From positions 1 through 8,886 of the forward strand of contig JAHZKN010000182.1 in assembly GCA_022600335.1 (NCBI GenBank): a stretch of 8,886 nucleotides of DNA. Direction: 5' to 3'. This DNA is from Alphaproteobacteria bacterium. Lineage in GTDB: Bacteria > Pseudomonadota > Alphaproteobacteria > Rhizobiales > Hyphomicrobiaceae. The position numbers and the translations under genes were made by a program. The notes beneath the pieces are model-generated. The model was given only the letters and a program-made list of their open reading frames with translations. It searched no databases and was not told the DNA's origin. Numbering within the stretch: position 1 is the stretch's first letter; every line of letters starts with the position of its first letter. This document shows, in pieces, positions 1 through 4,558 of this stretch.

Positions 1-2
1 CC

Positions 3-110
3 CTTGAGTTTATTGGTGACGGCAGGAGACTTGCGGAAATAGCGCAGAGTGACGTCTCCGGACCTGTCTGCGAGTTGGTGCGCGAAGGTCAATGCGGCGC
101 GTGTATTTAG
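3..110 (+). CDS. Possible C-terminal end of a gene entering from the left edge
   Basis: An open plus-strand frame enters from the window edge and stops at TAG 108-110, giving 35 residues that begin LEFIGDG and end GQCGACI. The amino acid mix (charged, glycine and hydrophobic residues spread evenly) looks protein-like, while the other two plus frames close earlier. I do not recognise the family. The stretch is short enough to be open by chance. The frame overlaps a second short frame at 92-205, so the true end of the gene could instead lie there if a frameshift is present. Sequence left of the window would decide. Confidence 0.25.
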   Translation, partial: LEFIGDGRRLAEIAQSDVSGPVCELVREGQCGACI

Positions 111-205
111 ACGATGAGATCGGGACACTGAATTTCCATCTGGCTTTGGAGGGCGAGGCAGGGGTGGTTATAGGCGGCTGGCGAGTGACGCGAAATGGTT
201 TGTGA
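92..205 (+). other. Short overlapping reading frame, 37 codons, possibly the shifted tail of the left-edge gene
   Basis: ATG at 92 to TGA at 203-205 in the frame one base back from the left-edge frame. The translation (MRRVYLDDEIGTL..., ending GGWRVTRNGL) reads like protein, with alternating acidic and hydrophobic residues, whereas the opposite strand here gives an unlikely proline/serine/arginine-rich product. A GAAGG lies only 3 bases before the ATG, too close for a good ribosome binding site. It could be a tiny gene, the frameshifted C-terminus of the left-edge gene, or chance. No function is proposed. Confidence 0.15.
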
Positions 206-430
206 CCCAATTCCAACAGCAGAACGGCACGTCCGATCGTCTCTGAAGCCAAATGTGCGTCAGCTGATGGGTTGGGATGCGAGCTCCCGGTCTCCGAGCC
301 CTGCCTCCCTGCCCAGCCCTCAGCTTGGTTGCGCACTGCGACAACGGTATAGCTTGTGGACAAGCCGCTGGAGGGTGTGTCGAAAACGCATCAATTTGGG
401 CCCAAACCCAGGAAACAACCTAACGTCGAA
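206..430. other. Non-coding spacer with two small dyads
   Basis: No frame here looks coding on either strand: the minus-strand frame across 10-363 starts with TTG, has no clear ribosome binding site and gives a low-complexity basic product. Two short inverted repeats are visible. GCTTG-TGGA-CAAGC lies at 352-365, and the perfect 12-base palindrome TTTGGGCCCAAA at 395-406, about 60-70 bases before the predicted start of the first small RNA. Either could be an operator, but nothing ties it to a regulator. Confidence 0.4.
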
Positions 431-459
431 TTGCCGGAATCAGCGAACAAGCGCATGCT
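431..459 (+). promoter_or_regulatory. Weak predicted promoter of small RNA copy 1
   Basis: TTGCCG at 431-436 and CATGCT at 454-459 are separated by 17 bases. The -35 is a fair match to alphaproteobacterial CTTGAC-type boxes; the -10 matches TATAAT at only three positions. The predicted start near 466 coincides with the first base of the 5' hairpin of the RNA (467), which is the main support. The element is weak by sequence alone. Confidence 0.35.
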
Positions 460-506
460 TTGCAGCACGGTGATTTGAGGCACTTCTTCAGCACCGTAAT
501 GCCCGT

Positions 507-538
507 TTGGGCGTTTCCTCCCTAGACTTGGGCCGTTC
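507..538 (+). repeat. 32-base direct repeat, copy A (small RNA core)
   Basis: Matches 826-857 at 31 of 32 positions; the only difference is G530 versus A849. It covers the 3' arm of the second hairpin, the unpaired CCTCCCT segment and the 5' arm of the terminator. Flanking sequence is not similar apart from the terminator fold, so conservation is confined to the functional core of the RNA. Confidence 0.9.
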
Positions 539-562
539 GTTTCTTTGCGAACGGCCTTTTTT
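531..562 (+). terminator. Rho-independent terminator of small RNA copy 1
   Basis: Perfect 9-base stem GGCCGTTCG 531-539 / CGAACGGCC 548-556, 8-base loop, then six T at 557-562. The opposite strand has A, not T, on the relevant side, which fixes the direction as plus. Confidence 0.9.
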
Positions 563-733
563 ATTACATAAAATCAGTTGGTTATTTGCGGAGGCGTCGG
601 TTATCGTGTGCCGTGCCATGTTGTCTTGCCGCAAGGTGTGCAAAGCAGAATCCAAGTGCATCAGCCCCGAGGCAGGCACGTCGAATGGCTCCACTGCGGC
701 ATTTTATCCCCCTTTAGGCGCTGAAGTTCTGTC
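563..733. other. Spacer between the two small RNA genes, no feature seen
   Basis: AT-rich just after the first terminator, then mixed sequence. The frames crossing it run through both structured RNA genes and give cysteine- and serine-rich unlikely products, so I treat it as non-coding. Confidence 0.4.
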
Positions 734-751
734 TGCATTGCAAAAAATGCA
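734..751. promoter_or_regulatory. Inverted repeat abutting the -35 box of small RNA copy 2
   Basis: TGCATT 734-739 and AATGCA 746-751 form a perfect 6-base dyad with a 6-base centre, ending 1 base before the predicted -35 at 753. Centred about 45 bases before the predicted transcription start, it sits where activators often bind. It superficially resembles TGCA...TGCA operators such as that of NtrC, but spans 18 rather than 17 bases and lacks the flanking C/G; no regulator is assigned. Confidence 0.35.
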
Positions 752-752
752 T

Positions 753-781
753 TTGATTATGTTGCGCTGCCCAACTAAATT
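753..781 (+). promoter_or_regulatory. Predicted sigma-70-type promoter of small RNA copy 2
   Basis: TTGATT 753-758, a 17-base spacer and TAAATT 776-781; each hexamer matches consensus at four of six positions. The predicted start lies near 788, eight bases before the 5' hairpin of the RNA at 796. It is the better of the two small RNA promoters. Confidence 0.5.
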
Positions 782-825
782 GTGCATTGCGATATCGACG
801 GTTTTCCGTCGGAGCGCCGCCCTCC

Positions 826-857
826 TTGGGCGTTTCCTCCCTAGACTTAGGCCGTTC
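826..857 (+). repeat. 32-base direct repeat, copy B (small RNA core)
   Basis: Partner of 507-538, offset by exactly 319 bases with a single substitution (A849 for G530) and no gap. Confidence 0.9.
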
Positions 858-879
858 AACTTTTTGGACGGCCTTTTTT
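850..879 (+). terminator. Rho-independent terminator of small RNA copy 2
   Basis: Stem of eight pairs, GGCCGTTC 850-857 with GGACGGCC 866-873 (one G-U pair), loop AACTTTTT, then six T at 874-879. Relative to copy 1 the loop and the inner pairs have changed while the outer stem is kept. Confidence 0.9.
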
Positions 880-914
880 CTTTGTTTGGGTCTTGTTGGG
901 CTGTACGCAGCGAT

Positions 915-938
915 TTTCTTGCGAGGAAAAGCAAGAAG
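915..938. other. Hairpin downstream of the small RNA pair
   Basis: TTCTTGC 916-922 pairs perfectly with GCAAGAA 931-937 around the loop GAGGAAAA, with a possible extra U-G pair outside. No T-run follows on either strand, so it is not a standard terminator. Confidence 0.4.
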
Positions 939-955
939 CGGGAAATCGGGGTGGA

Positions 956-994
956 GATCGGTGTTGGCGGTCACCACCGCCCCAGTCACCGATC
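956..994. other. Long two-part hairpin between small RNA copy 2 and the amidohydrolase gene
   Basis: Outer stem GATCGGTG 956-963 / CACCGATC 987-994, eight perfect pairs. An internal loop (TT against CCAGT) follows, then inner stem GGCGGT 966-971 / ACCGCC 976-981 closing the tetraloop CACC. It lies 12 bases past the stop of the minus-strand amidohydrolase gene. It has no T-run on either side, so it may protect the mRNA 3' end or act as a factor-assisted end for that gene; a regulator site is also possible. Confidence 0.5.
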
Positions 995-1006
995 GCAGGG
1001 CAACTG

Positions 1007-1906
1007 CTACTCTGCAGCCGCGCGTGGCACCAGCTGCCGTGGCGCTGCCTCGATCAGGCGGCCAACGATGTGGGCAATATCGGTACGAACCGCATCAAAG
1101 CCATCGGTCTTTTCGATCCGCGGTTCATCGAGATAGAGACAGCGATTAAGCTCCAGCTGCAGGGCATGGATGCCACTTTTCGGTCGTCCATAATGTTCGG
1201 TGATATAGCCGCCCGCGTAGGGGCGGTTGAGAAACACTTCATAGCCCAGGTCACTGACGTATTCGCTGACCAAATTTGTGAGTCGTGGATCGCACGCGGC
1301 GCCAAACCGATCGCCAATCACAAAGTCAGGTCGCATGCTGACATTGTGGGTCATCAGGTTCGACGGCATTGAATGGCAATCGATGAGGATTGCAAAGCCA
1401 AACTGGTTCCGGGTTTCGGCCAGCAGCGATTCCAGGGCTTCATGAAATGGTCGGTACAGACGCTCAATGCGTTCCAGCGCTGCGCCAAAGCGCAACCGGT
1501 GCTCGTAGATTTCTTCGCCATCCGCCACCACGCGGGCAATGGTGCCCAGGCCGCCAGCAACACGAATGGAATGCATATTGGCAAAATCGGGCAGCGGTTC
1601 AGCAAATAAGTCTGGATCCAACTCAAACGGCTCGCGATTGACGTCAAGATAGGCCCGCGGGAAATTGGCCGCGATAAGTGGCGCTCCGAATGCGGGTGCA
1701 CAATCGTAGAGTTCATCTACAAAAGCATCTTCTGACTTGCGCAATTGGGTTGCATCGAGGCGCGATTGGTCGAGGAAATATTGCGGATAGGTGCGTCCGG
1801 AATGAGGGGAACAAAAAACAAAAGGTGCCGTTTGCGCAGCCGGCCGGGCAACCCGAAATGGCGGGTCAAGCTCGGCTTCAATTGCGGCACGCTCTTTGGC
1901 AGGCAT
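1007..1906 (-). CDS. N-formylglutamate amidohydrolase family protein (HutG-like)
   Basis: 299 residues, the usual length for this metal-dependent hydrolase family, whose founding member releases formate from N-formylglutamate at the end of one histidine degradation route. Visible motifs are SPHSGRTYP (33-41), DVNREPFE (88-95), DCHSM (176-180) and LELNR (251-255); the histidines and acidic residues in them are the likely zinc ligands and catalytic residues. It is probably cytoplasmic, as no signal peptide is seen. The ATG at 1906 is preceded by GAGG five bases upstream, which supports this start. No other histidine-utilisation genes are in the window, so the true substrate may be another N-formyl or N-acyl amino acid. 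It stands alone on its strand and ends just before the hairpin at 956-994. A second, distant member of the family begins at 8058. Confidence 0.88.
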   Translation of the reverse strand: MPAKERAAIEAELDPPFRVARPAAQTAPFVFCSPHSGRTYPQYFLDQSRLDATQLRKSEDAFVDELYDCAPAFGAPLIAANFPRAYLDVNREPFELDPDLFAEPLPDFANMHSIRVAGGLGTIARVVADGEEIYEHRLRFGAALERIERLYRPFHEALESLLAETRNQFGFAILIDCHSMPSNLMTHNVSMRPDFVIGDRFGAACDPRLTNLVSEYVSDLGYEVFLNRPYAGGYITEHYGRPKSGIHALQLELNRCLYLDEPRIEKTDGFDAVRTDIAHIVGRLIEAAPRQLVPRAAAE

Positions 1907-2200
1907 TTCGTCCTCTTCGCAGGTATCGCGGCGCTGGTTTGCTTGGCGGAGTAGTCAAGTCAAGCTCAACCCCACACTGACAGGGCATTTGGGCACCGGC
2001 GAGGTGATGTGTCGCCACGGGACGAATTTTTGCGTCCATCGCGCACCCTGTCCTAGGCCTCCACTCCAGCCATCAACCTAGTTGCAACGCCACGCTCGCT
2101 TCTAGACTCAGAGTGTAGTTATAGTGTCAAGGACGGTCGGCAGTGTCCATCGCAAGGGGCTAGGAAACTGAAAATTGATGGTGGATTGAGGGAGTTCTTT

Positions 2201-2261
2201 GGTGCCGTGTGCGATCATGGGCCCTGTCTCAGCGCACGGGACTTGTTGCTGCACCTTTTTT
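2201..2261 (+). terminator. Terminator-like structure with a T-run in the cpdR upstream region
   Basis: Inner stem CCGTGTGC 2205-2212 / GCGCACGG 2232-2239, eight pairs including one G-U. Outer stem GGTG 2201-2204 / CACC 2252-2255, immediately followed by six T at 2256-2261. The loop contains the palindrome GGGCCC (2219-2224). The 12-base bulge on the 3' side makes it unlike a simple terminator, but GC stem plus T-run suggests the end of a short plus-strand transcript with no known gene. Confidence 0.35.
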
Positions 2262-2365
2262 CACAAAATCCCAAGGCTATTGCTGCTGATCAAGGTCGCT
2301 AAAACAGGCAAACAGCGTGCGAATAGAGAAAATCGTGCACAGTTGTTAGAAAAAGCGTTGGGACT

Positions 2366-2391
2366 TTAACATACGTTTACCAAACTAACGT
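2366..2391. promoter_or_regulatory. cpdR upstream control region: CtrA-like half box and inverted repeat
   Basis: TTAA at 2366-2369 and TTAC at 2377-2380, spaced by 7 bases, match the CtrA box TTAA-N7-TTAA at seven of eight positions. Overlapping it, ACGTT 2373-2377 and AACGT 2387-2391 form a perfect inverted repeat with a 9-base centre. In Caulobacter cpdR belongs to the CtrA-controlled cell-cycle set, which makes the first reading attractive but does not prove it. Confidence 0.35.
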
Positions 2392-2457
2392 CAGATTCAA
2401 GGCAGAGAGAACATCTACCTTCACCCCGCCATTCCAAGTATTGCAGTCGAGTAGAAC

Positions 2458-2844
2458 ATGTCCATAAATCCGTCGCGCGTCCCCATTCATCGTATTCTTC
2501 TAGCAGAGGATGATGATGCAATGCGTGGGTTCCTCGAGCGGGCCCTAAAAAAGGCAGGCTACGACGTGGCTGCTTTTGCTGATGGCGAGCAAGCCTACGC
2601 ACAGTTGAAAAATGAACCATTCACATTATTGCTGACAGATATTGTGATGCCGAAGATGGATGGTATTGAGCTTGCCAGGCGCGCCAGCGATATAGATCCA
2701 GATCTCAAAATAATGTTTATCACCGGCTTTGCCGCTGTTGTGCTGAACAGCGAGACCGAAACGCCAAAAGATGCTCGCGTGTTATCTAAGCCATTCCACC
2801 TCAAGGATCTGGTCAACGAAGTAGAGCGCTTGTTGGCAGCCTAG
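2458..2844 (+). CDS. cpdR: CpdR-type single-domain response regulator
   Basis: 128 residues forming one receiver domain and no output domain. The acidic pocket is E17-D18-D19, the phosphorylation site is D61 in LLLTDIVMPKMDG, T89 lies in MFITGFAAV, and K111 lies in LSKPF. The opening RILLAEDDDAMR and the segment DIDPDLKIMFITGFAAV are highly typical of CpdR. In Caulobacter, unphosphorylated CpdR primes the ClpXP protease and localises it to the cell pole so that cell-cycle proteins and PdeA are degraded, while phosphorylation through the CckA-ChpT relay switches it off. The ATG at 2458 gives about ten residues more than the compact family form. No other ATG, GTG or TTG lies before the domain, and the ribosome binding site is weak (GAG about ten bases upstream). 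It appears to be a single-gene unit. Confidence 0.93.
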   Translation: MSINPSRVPIHRILLAEDDDAMRGFLERALKKAGYDVAAFADGEQAYAQLKNEPFTLLLTDIVMPKMDGIELARRASDIDPDLKIMFITGFAAVVLNSETETPKDARVLSKPFHLKDLVNEVERLLAA

Positions 2845-2856
2845 GTTCAGTTCTGC

Positions 2857-2881
2857 CTCGGTCGTTCAAACCGGAACCGAG
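2857..2881. other. Small hairpin after cpdR
   Basis: CTCGGT 2857-2862 pairs with ACCGAG 2876-2881, 13 bases past the cpdR stop. There is no T-run, so it is a doubtful terminator; the rest of 2882-3027 shows nothing. Confidence 0.3.
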
Positions 2882-3027
2882 CTTGGATAACGATCGGTTG
2901 ATAATTCGCCAAGGACCTATGTCCTGGCTCGTGACGCGGTCAAATCACTGCTGATCTGGTTCTTTGAGTTTGCTGCGATCATTGGGATGGGAGTTGCATT
3001 TGCGTGGTGCGGCAGGAGAGCCTGTTG

Positions 3028-3057
3028 CTTGCCTATCTAAGGCAATATCGATATAGG
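3028..3057 (+). promoter_or_regulatory. Predicted promoter of tRNA-Val
   Basis: CTTGCC at 3028-3033 and TATAGG at 3052-3057, with 17 bases between TTGCCT (3029-3034) and the -10. The predicted start is near 3064, leaving a leader of about 19 bases before the mature tRNA at 3083. Confidence 0.5.
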
Positions 3058-3082
3058 AAGGCCCTTGTCGCAATCGGCAATG

Positions 3083-3157
3083 GGGCGATTAGCTCAGCGG
3101 TAGAGCACTTGGTCGACATCCAAGGGGTCACTGGTTCGATCCCAGTATCGCCCACCA
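3083..3157 (+). tRNA. tRNA-Val (anticodon GAC)
   Basis: 75 bases including an encoded CCA at 3155-3157. All arms fold: acceptor GGGCGAT 3083-3089 / ATCGCCC 3147-3153, D-stem GCTC/GAGC, anticodon stem CTTGG 3108-3112 / CCAAG 3120-3124, T-stem ACTGG/CCAGT with loop TTCGATC. The anticodon GAC at 3115-3117 reads valine codons GUC and GUU. The base 5' of the anticodon (position 33, base 3114) is C rather than the near-universal U; the loop reads TCGACAT. Confidence 0.95.
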
Positions 3158-3186
3158 TTTTGTCTGCAATCATTGTCGGTGCGCTT

Positions 3187-3206
3187 CACAATGGCGGGCG
3201 ATTGTG
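3187..3206. other. Hairpin downstream of tRNA-Val
   Basis: CACAAT 3187-3192 and ATTGTG 3201-3206 pair perfectly around GGCGGGCG. It lies 30 bases past the tRNA and has no T-run; it might mark the tRNA precursor 3' end. Confidence 0.35.
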
Positions 3207-3225
3207 TCGCAGCCAGGCACATCAA

Positions 3226-3254
3226 TTGACAGCCGATAGCGATCCGCCTAGTTT
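3226..3254 (+). promoter_or_regulatory. Predicted promoter of rpmJ
   Basis: A perfect -35 TTGACA at 3226-3231, a 17-base spacer and TAGTTT at 3249-3254 as the -10. Start predicted near 3261, giving a leader of about 115 bases before the L36 start codon. Confidence 0.6.
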
Positions 3255-3306
3255 CGCGCGTCTTTTTCCAATTCTTGTGGGACGTTTGCCGGGCCATCTA
3301 GCCCGA

Positions 3307-3370
3307 GGAGGCTGGCCTCCGGGGAACCGTTTCCCGTTGCATTTCGCGCCCACCAGGAGCAACAGCTGGT
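3307..3370 (+). promoter_or_regulatory. Structured rpmJ leader with a possibly hidden ribosome binding site
   Basis: Three consecutive hairpins in the transcribed leader: GGAGG 3307-3311 / CCTCC 3316-3320; CGGGGAA 3320-3326 / TTTCCCG 3330-3336 (one G-U); and ACCAG 3352-3356 / CTGGT 3366-3370. The first two share base 3320. The only good Shine-Dalgarno-like sequence, AGGAG 3355-3359, begins inside the stem of the third, 18 bases before the ATG, which is too far unless folding brings it closer. This suggests translational control, but it is inference. Confidence 0.35.
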
Positions 3371-3377
3371 TAAGAAA

Positions 3378-3503
3378 ATGAAAGTCAAAAACTCGCTGAA
3401 ATCGCTTTTGACGCGGCACCGCGCAAACCGCTTGGTGCGCCGCCGTGGTCGCGTCTACATCATCAACAAGACCCAGCGGAAGTTCAAAGCCCGCCAAGGC
3501 TAG
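3378..3503 (+). CDS. rpmJ: 50S ribosomal protein L36 (cysteine-free, 41-residue form)
   Basis: 41 residues starting [10 protein letters not shown] and ending KFKARQG, highly basic. It matches the longer L36 form used across Alphaproteobacteria, with the typical segments [28 protein letters not shown] and a terminal glycine. The four-ligand zinc ribbon of classical L36 is absent, as there is no cysteine at all, so it should bind 23S rRNA without zinc. The ATG at 3378 is fixed by homology; only a weak AAGA lies directly upstream, with AGGAG 18 bases away in a hairpin. It has its own promoter at 3226-3254 and no visible terminator before the next gene, so read-through into the TPR gene is likely. 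Confidence 0.93.
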   Translation: MKVKNSLKSLLTRHRANRLVRRRGRVYIINKTQRKFKARQG

Positions 3504-3596
3504 GCCACTAGCATCTGGGGCAGCTAAATGCTGTCGGACTTGAGTGTTGGTGTTCTGTTTTTGACGCCTCATCAGCGGCACCTTATGGTGGCTGGC

Positions 3597-4541
3597 ATGC
3601 GTCGTCTCACGCCACAAGTTAAGACAGCACGGCCATCGGCTATGTCATCTATGTTGTCGATTGCGGGTACGCATTGTGCGCTGGGATGCTGGCTGTCGCT
3701 GTTGGTGACGCCACTTGTGGTGACACCACTTGCCGCCGGGTTTTCTGGCCCCGCAGGTCCTCGCTTAAATTACGACGCGATGCCACAGATTGCGCCGAAG
3801 CCACCGCCTTCGATTGGAAGGCCGTCGCCGCAGGTGCCTTATCTCGAACCACCTCAAGTCGGCAAAACGCCGTCGGGACAAAATGGGCCTGCACTGCGTA
3901 TACCGGTACCATCGACACCTCGGCCAAACAAACGCGCGCAGCCGGCACCGGCACCCCAGGCCCCAGTCGCGCGCATGCCAAAACTGGCACCAGGCCAGCA
4001 ACCTGCCGATCCGCGCACGCCACGTGGTGGCGTTGCCTCACCGGACACACCAGAGCAAAGACGACAAATTCTAACGCGGCTCTATGGCTATCTGTCCAGT
4101 GCAAAGGATGCAGGCCAAGCCGCGCGCATCGCAGCGTCGATTGAGCAACTGTGGTTGCATTCCGGCAGTCCTACGACAGACATTTTGATGCGCCGCGCGG
4201 ATCGGACCATGGAAACAAGCCGTTGGAGTGTGGCCATGACGTTTGTAGATGCCGTGGTCAAGCTGCAACCGCAATATACAGAAGGATGGATGCGCCGCGC
4301 GTTGATCTTTTATCAGCGTAATCAGCCAACGCGGGCTCTGCGCGATCTGCGACGCGTGTTAGCGCTTGAACCCAACCACTATTTGGCCCTAGAGCGCATC
4401 GGCCATATTCTTGAGAGTTTAGGGGAAGCCAAGCCGGCGCTTGAGGCATTTCGGAAATTGTTACGTCTGCACCCGCACGCCCCTGGCATTTCCAAACGCG
4501 TCGAAGAGCTGATCCGCCAGGTGGAAGGCCAACCTATCTAA
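3597..4541 (+). CDS. Exported proline-rich tetratricopeptide repeat protein
   Basis: 314 residues from the ATG at 3597. A basic N-terminus (MRRLTPQVKTARPS) precedes a hydrophobic stretch at about 28-48 ending LAAG, read as a signal peptide or anchor, so the protein probably works in the periplasm. Residues about 55-152 are a proline-rich low-complexity linker. Three TPR units follow at about 194-227, 228-261 and 262-295; the last two match the consensus W/L4, A/G8, A20, F/L24 and P32. TPRs bind other proteins, but no partner can be named. Start choice: 3597 has GGTGG five bases upstream and gives the best signal sequence. Alternatives are ATG 3528 (weak GGGG upstream, longer non-typical tail), 3585 and 3642. 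It lies downstream of rpmJ on the same strand and converges on pyk with a 17-base gap. Confidence 0.85.
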   Translation: MRRLTPQVKTARPSAMSSMLSIAGTHCALGCWLSLLVTPLVVTPLAAGFSGPAGPRLNYDAMPQIAPKPPPSIGRPSPQVPYLEPPQVGKTPSGQNGPALRIPVPSTPRPNKRAQPAPAPQAPVARMPKLAPGQQPADPRTPRGGVASPDTPEQRRQILTRLYGYLSSAKDAGQAARIAASIEQLWLHSGSPTTDILMRRADRTMETSRWSVAMTFVDAVVKLQPQYTEGWMRRALIFYQRNQPTRALRDLRRVLALEPNHYLALERIGHILESLGEAKPALEAFRKLLRLHPHAPGISKRVEELIRQVEGQPI

Positions 4542-4558
4542 GCTTTGATGTTTGCCTG

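Larger units (their letters stand above)
466..562 (+). ncRNA. Candidate trans-acting small RNA, copy 1 of a tandem pair
   Basis: About 97 nt. Three hairpins are visible in order. The 5' hairpin pairs ACGGTG 467-472 with CACCGT 492-497 and continues inside with TGAGG 476-480 / CTTCA 486-490. A short hairpin follows, GCCC 501-504, loop GTTT, GGGC 509-512. The intrinsic terminator is at 531-562. Between the second hairpin and the terminator lies an unpaired stretch, 513-530, containing TTTCCTCCCTAGACTT. Its CCTCCC is complementary to Shine-Dalgarno GGGAGG, so the likely mode is base-pairing with ribosome binding sites of target mRNAs, perhaps with Hfq. From memory the motif and layout resemble the alphaproteobacterial alpha-r8/MmgR (Rfam suhB) family; this assignment is not verified. 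No protein frame in the segment is convincing. A second copy follows at 788-879. Confidence 0.7.
788..879 (+). ncRNA. Candidate trans-acting small RNA, copy 2 of a tandem pair
   Basis: About 92 nt, same order as copy 1. The 5' hairpin is CGACGG 796-801, loop TTTT, CCGTCG 806-811. The second hairpin is CGCCC 818-822, loop TCCTT, GGGCG 828-832. An unpaired TTTCCTCCCTAGACTT follows at 833-848, then the terminator at 850-879. The unpaired core is identical to that of copy 1, but the 5' hairpin has a different sequence and size, and the second hairpin carries an extra TCCT in its loop. This is the pattern expected of duplicated regulators that keep one targeting seed and differ in expression or stability. 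Family likeness to alpha-r8/MmgR is from memory and not verified. Confidence 0.7.
1907..2457. other. 551-base intergenic region between the amidohydrolase gene and cpdR
   Basis: No convincing protein frame on either strand. It must hold the promoters of two divergent genes. On the minus side, two overlapping CTTGAC-like boxes lie at 1955-1965 (minus strand CTTGACTTGAC), but no clear -10 follows. In the middle, TATAGT at 2120-2125 resembles a -10 without a good -35, and a terminator-like structure lies at 2201-2261. The right end holds the cpdR control region at 2366-2391. The gap is long for such a compact neighbourhood, which leaves room for an undescribed RNA. Confidence 0.5.

Noticed and set aside
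10..363. Minus-strand frame of 117 codons
   Set aside because: TTG start, no ribosome binding site, a product dominated by Arg/Pro/Ser/Thr without a domain, and plus-strand frames that look more protein-like in part of the same span.
466..879. CRISPR array or insertion-sequence ends, because of the 32-base repeat
   Set aside because: Only two copies, 319 bases apart, with conserved RNA folds and terminators inside the repeat and no cas gene or transposase nearby.
507..1136. Long plus-strand frame of 209 codons across the small RNA region
   Set aside because: It runs through both terminators and the hairpins, yields a cysteine- and serine-rich product with no recognisable domain, and overlaps the end of the amidohydrolase gene on the other strand.
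893..1372. Plus-strand frame of 159 codons
   Set aside because: Shadow of the minus-strand amidohydrolase gene, whose family motifs decide the strand.
3083..3157. tRNA as an integration site for a mobile element
   Set aside because: No repeat of the tRNA 3' end is seen elsewhere in the window, no integrase is present, and the next gene is the housekeeping rpmJ.
3660..3740. Lipoprotein signal (lipobox) at ALGC in the TPR protein
   Set aside because: The -3 residue is alanine rather than leucine-like, and the hydrophobic stretch continues well past the cysteine, which fits a normal signal peptide or anchor better.
3649..4144. Frames of about 150 codons on both strands within the TPR gene
   Set aside because: Shadows of the TPR gene produced by its GC-rich proline linker; no domain and no ribosome binding site.
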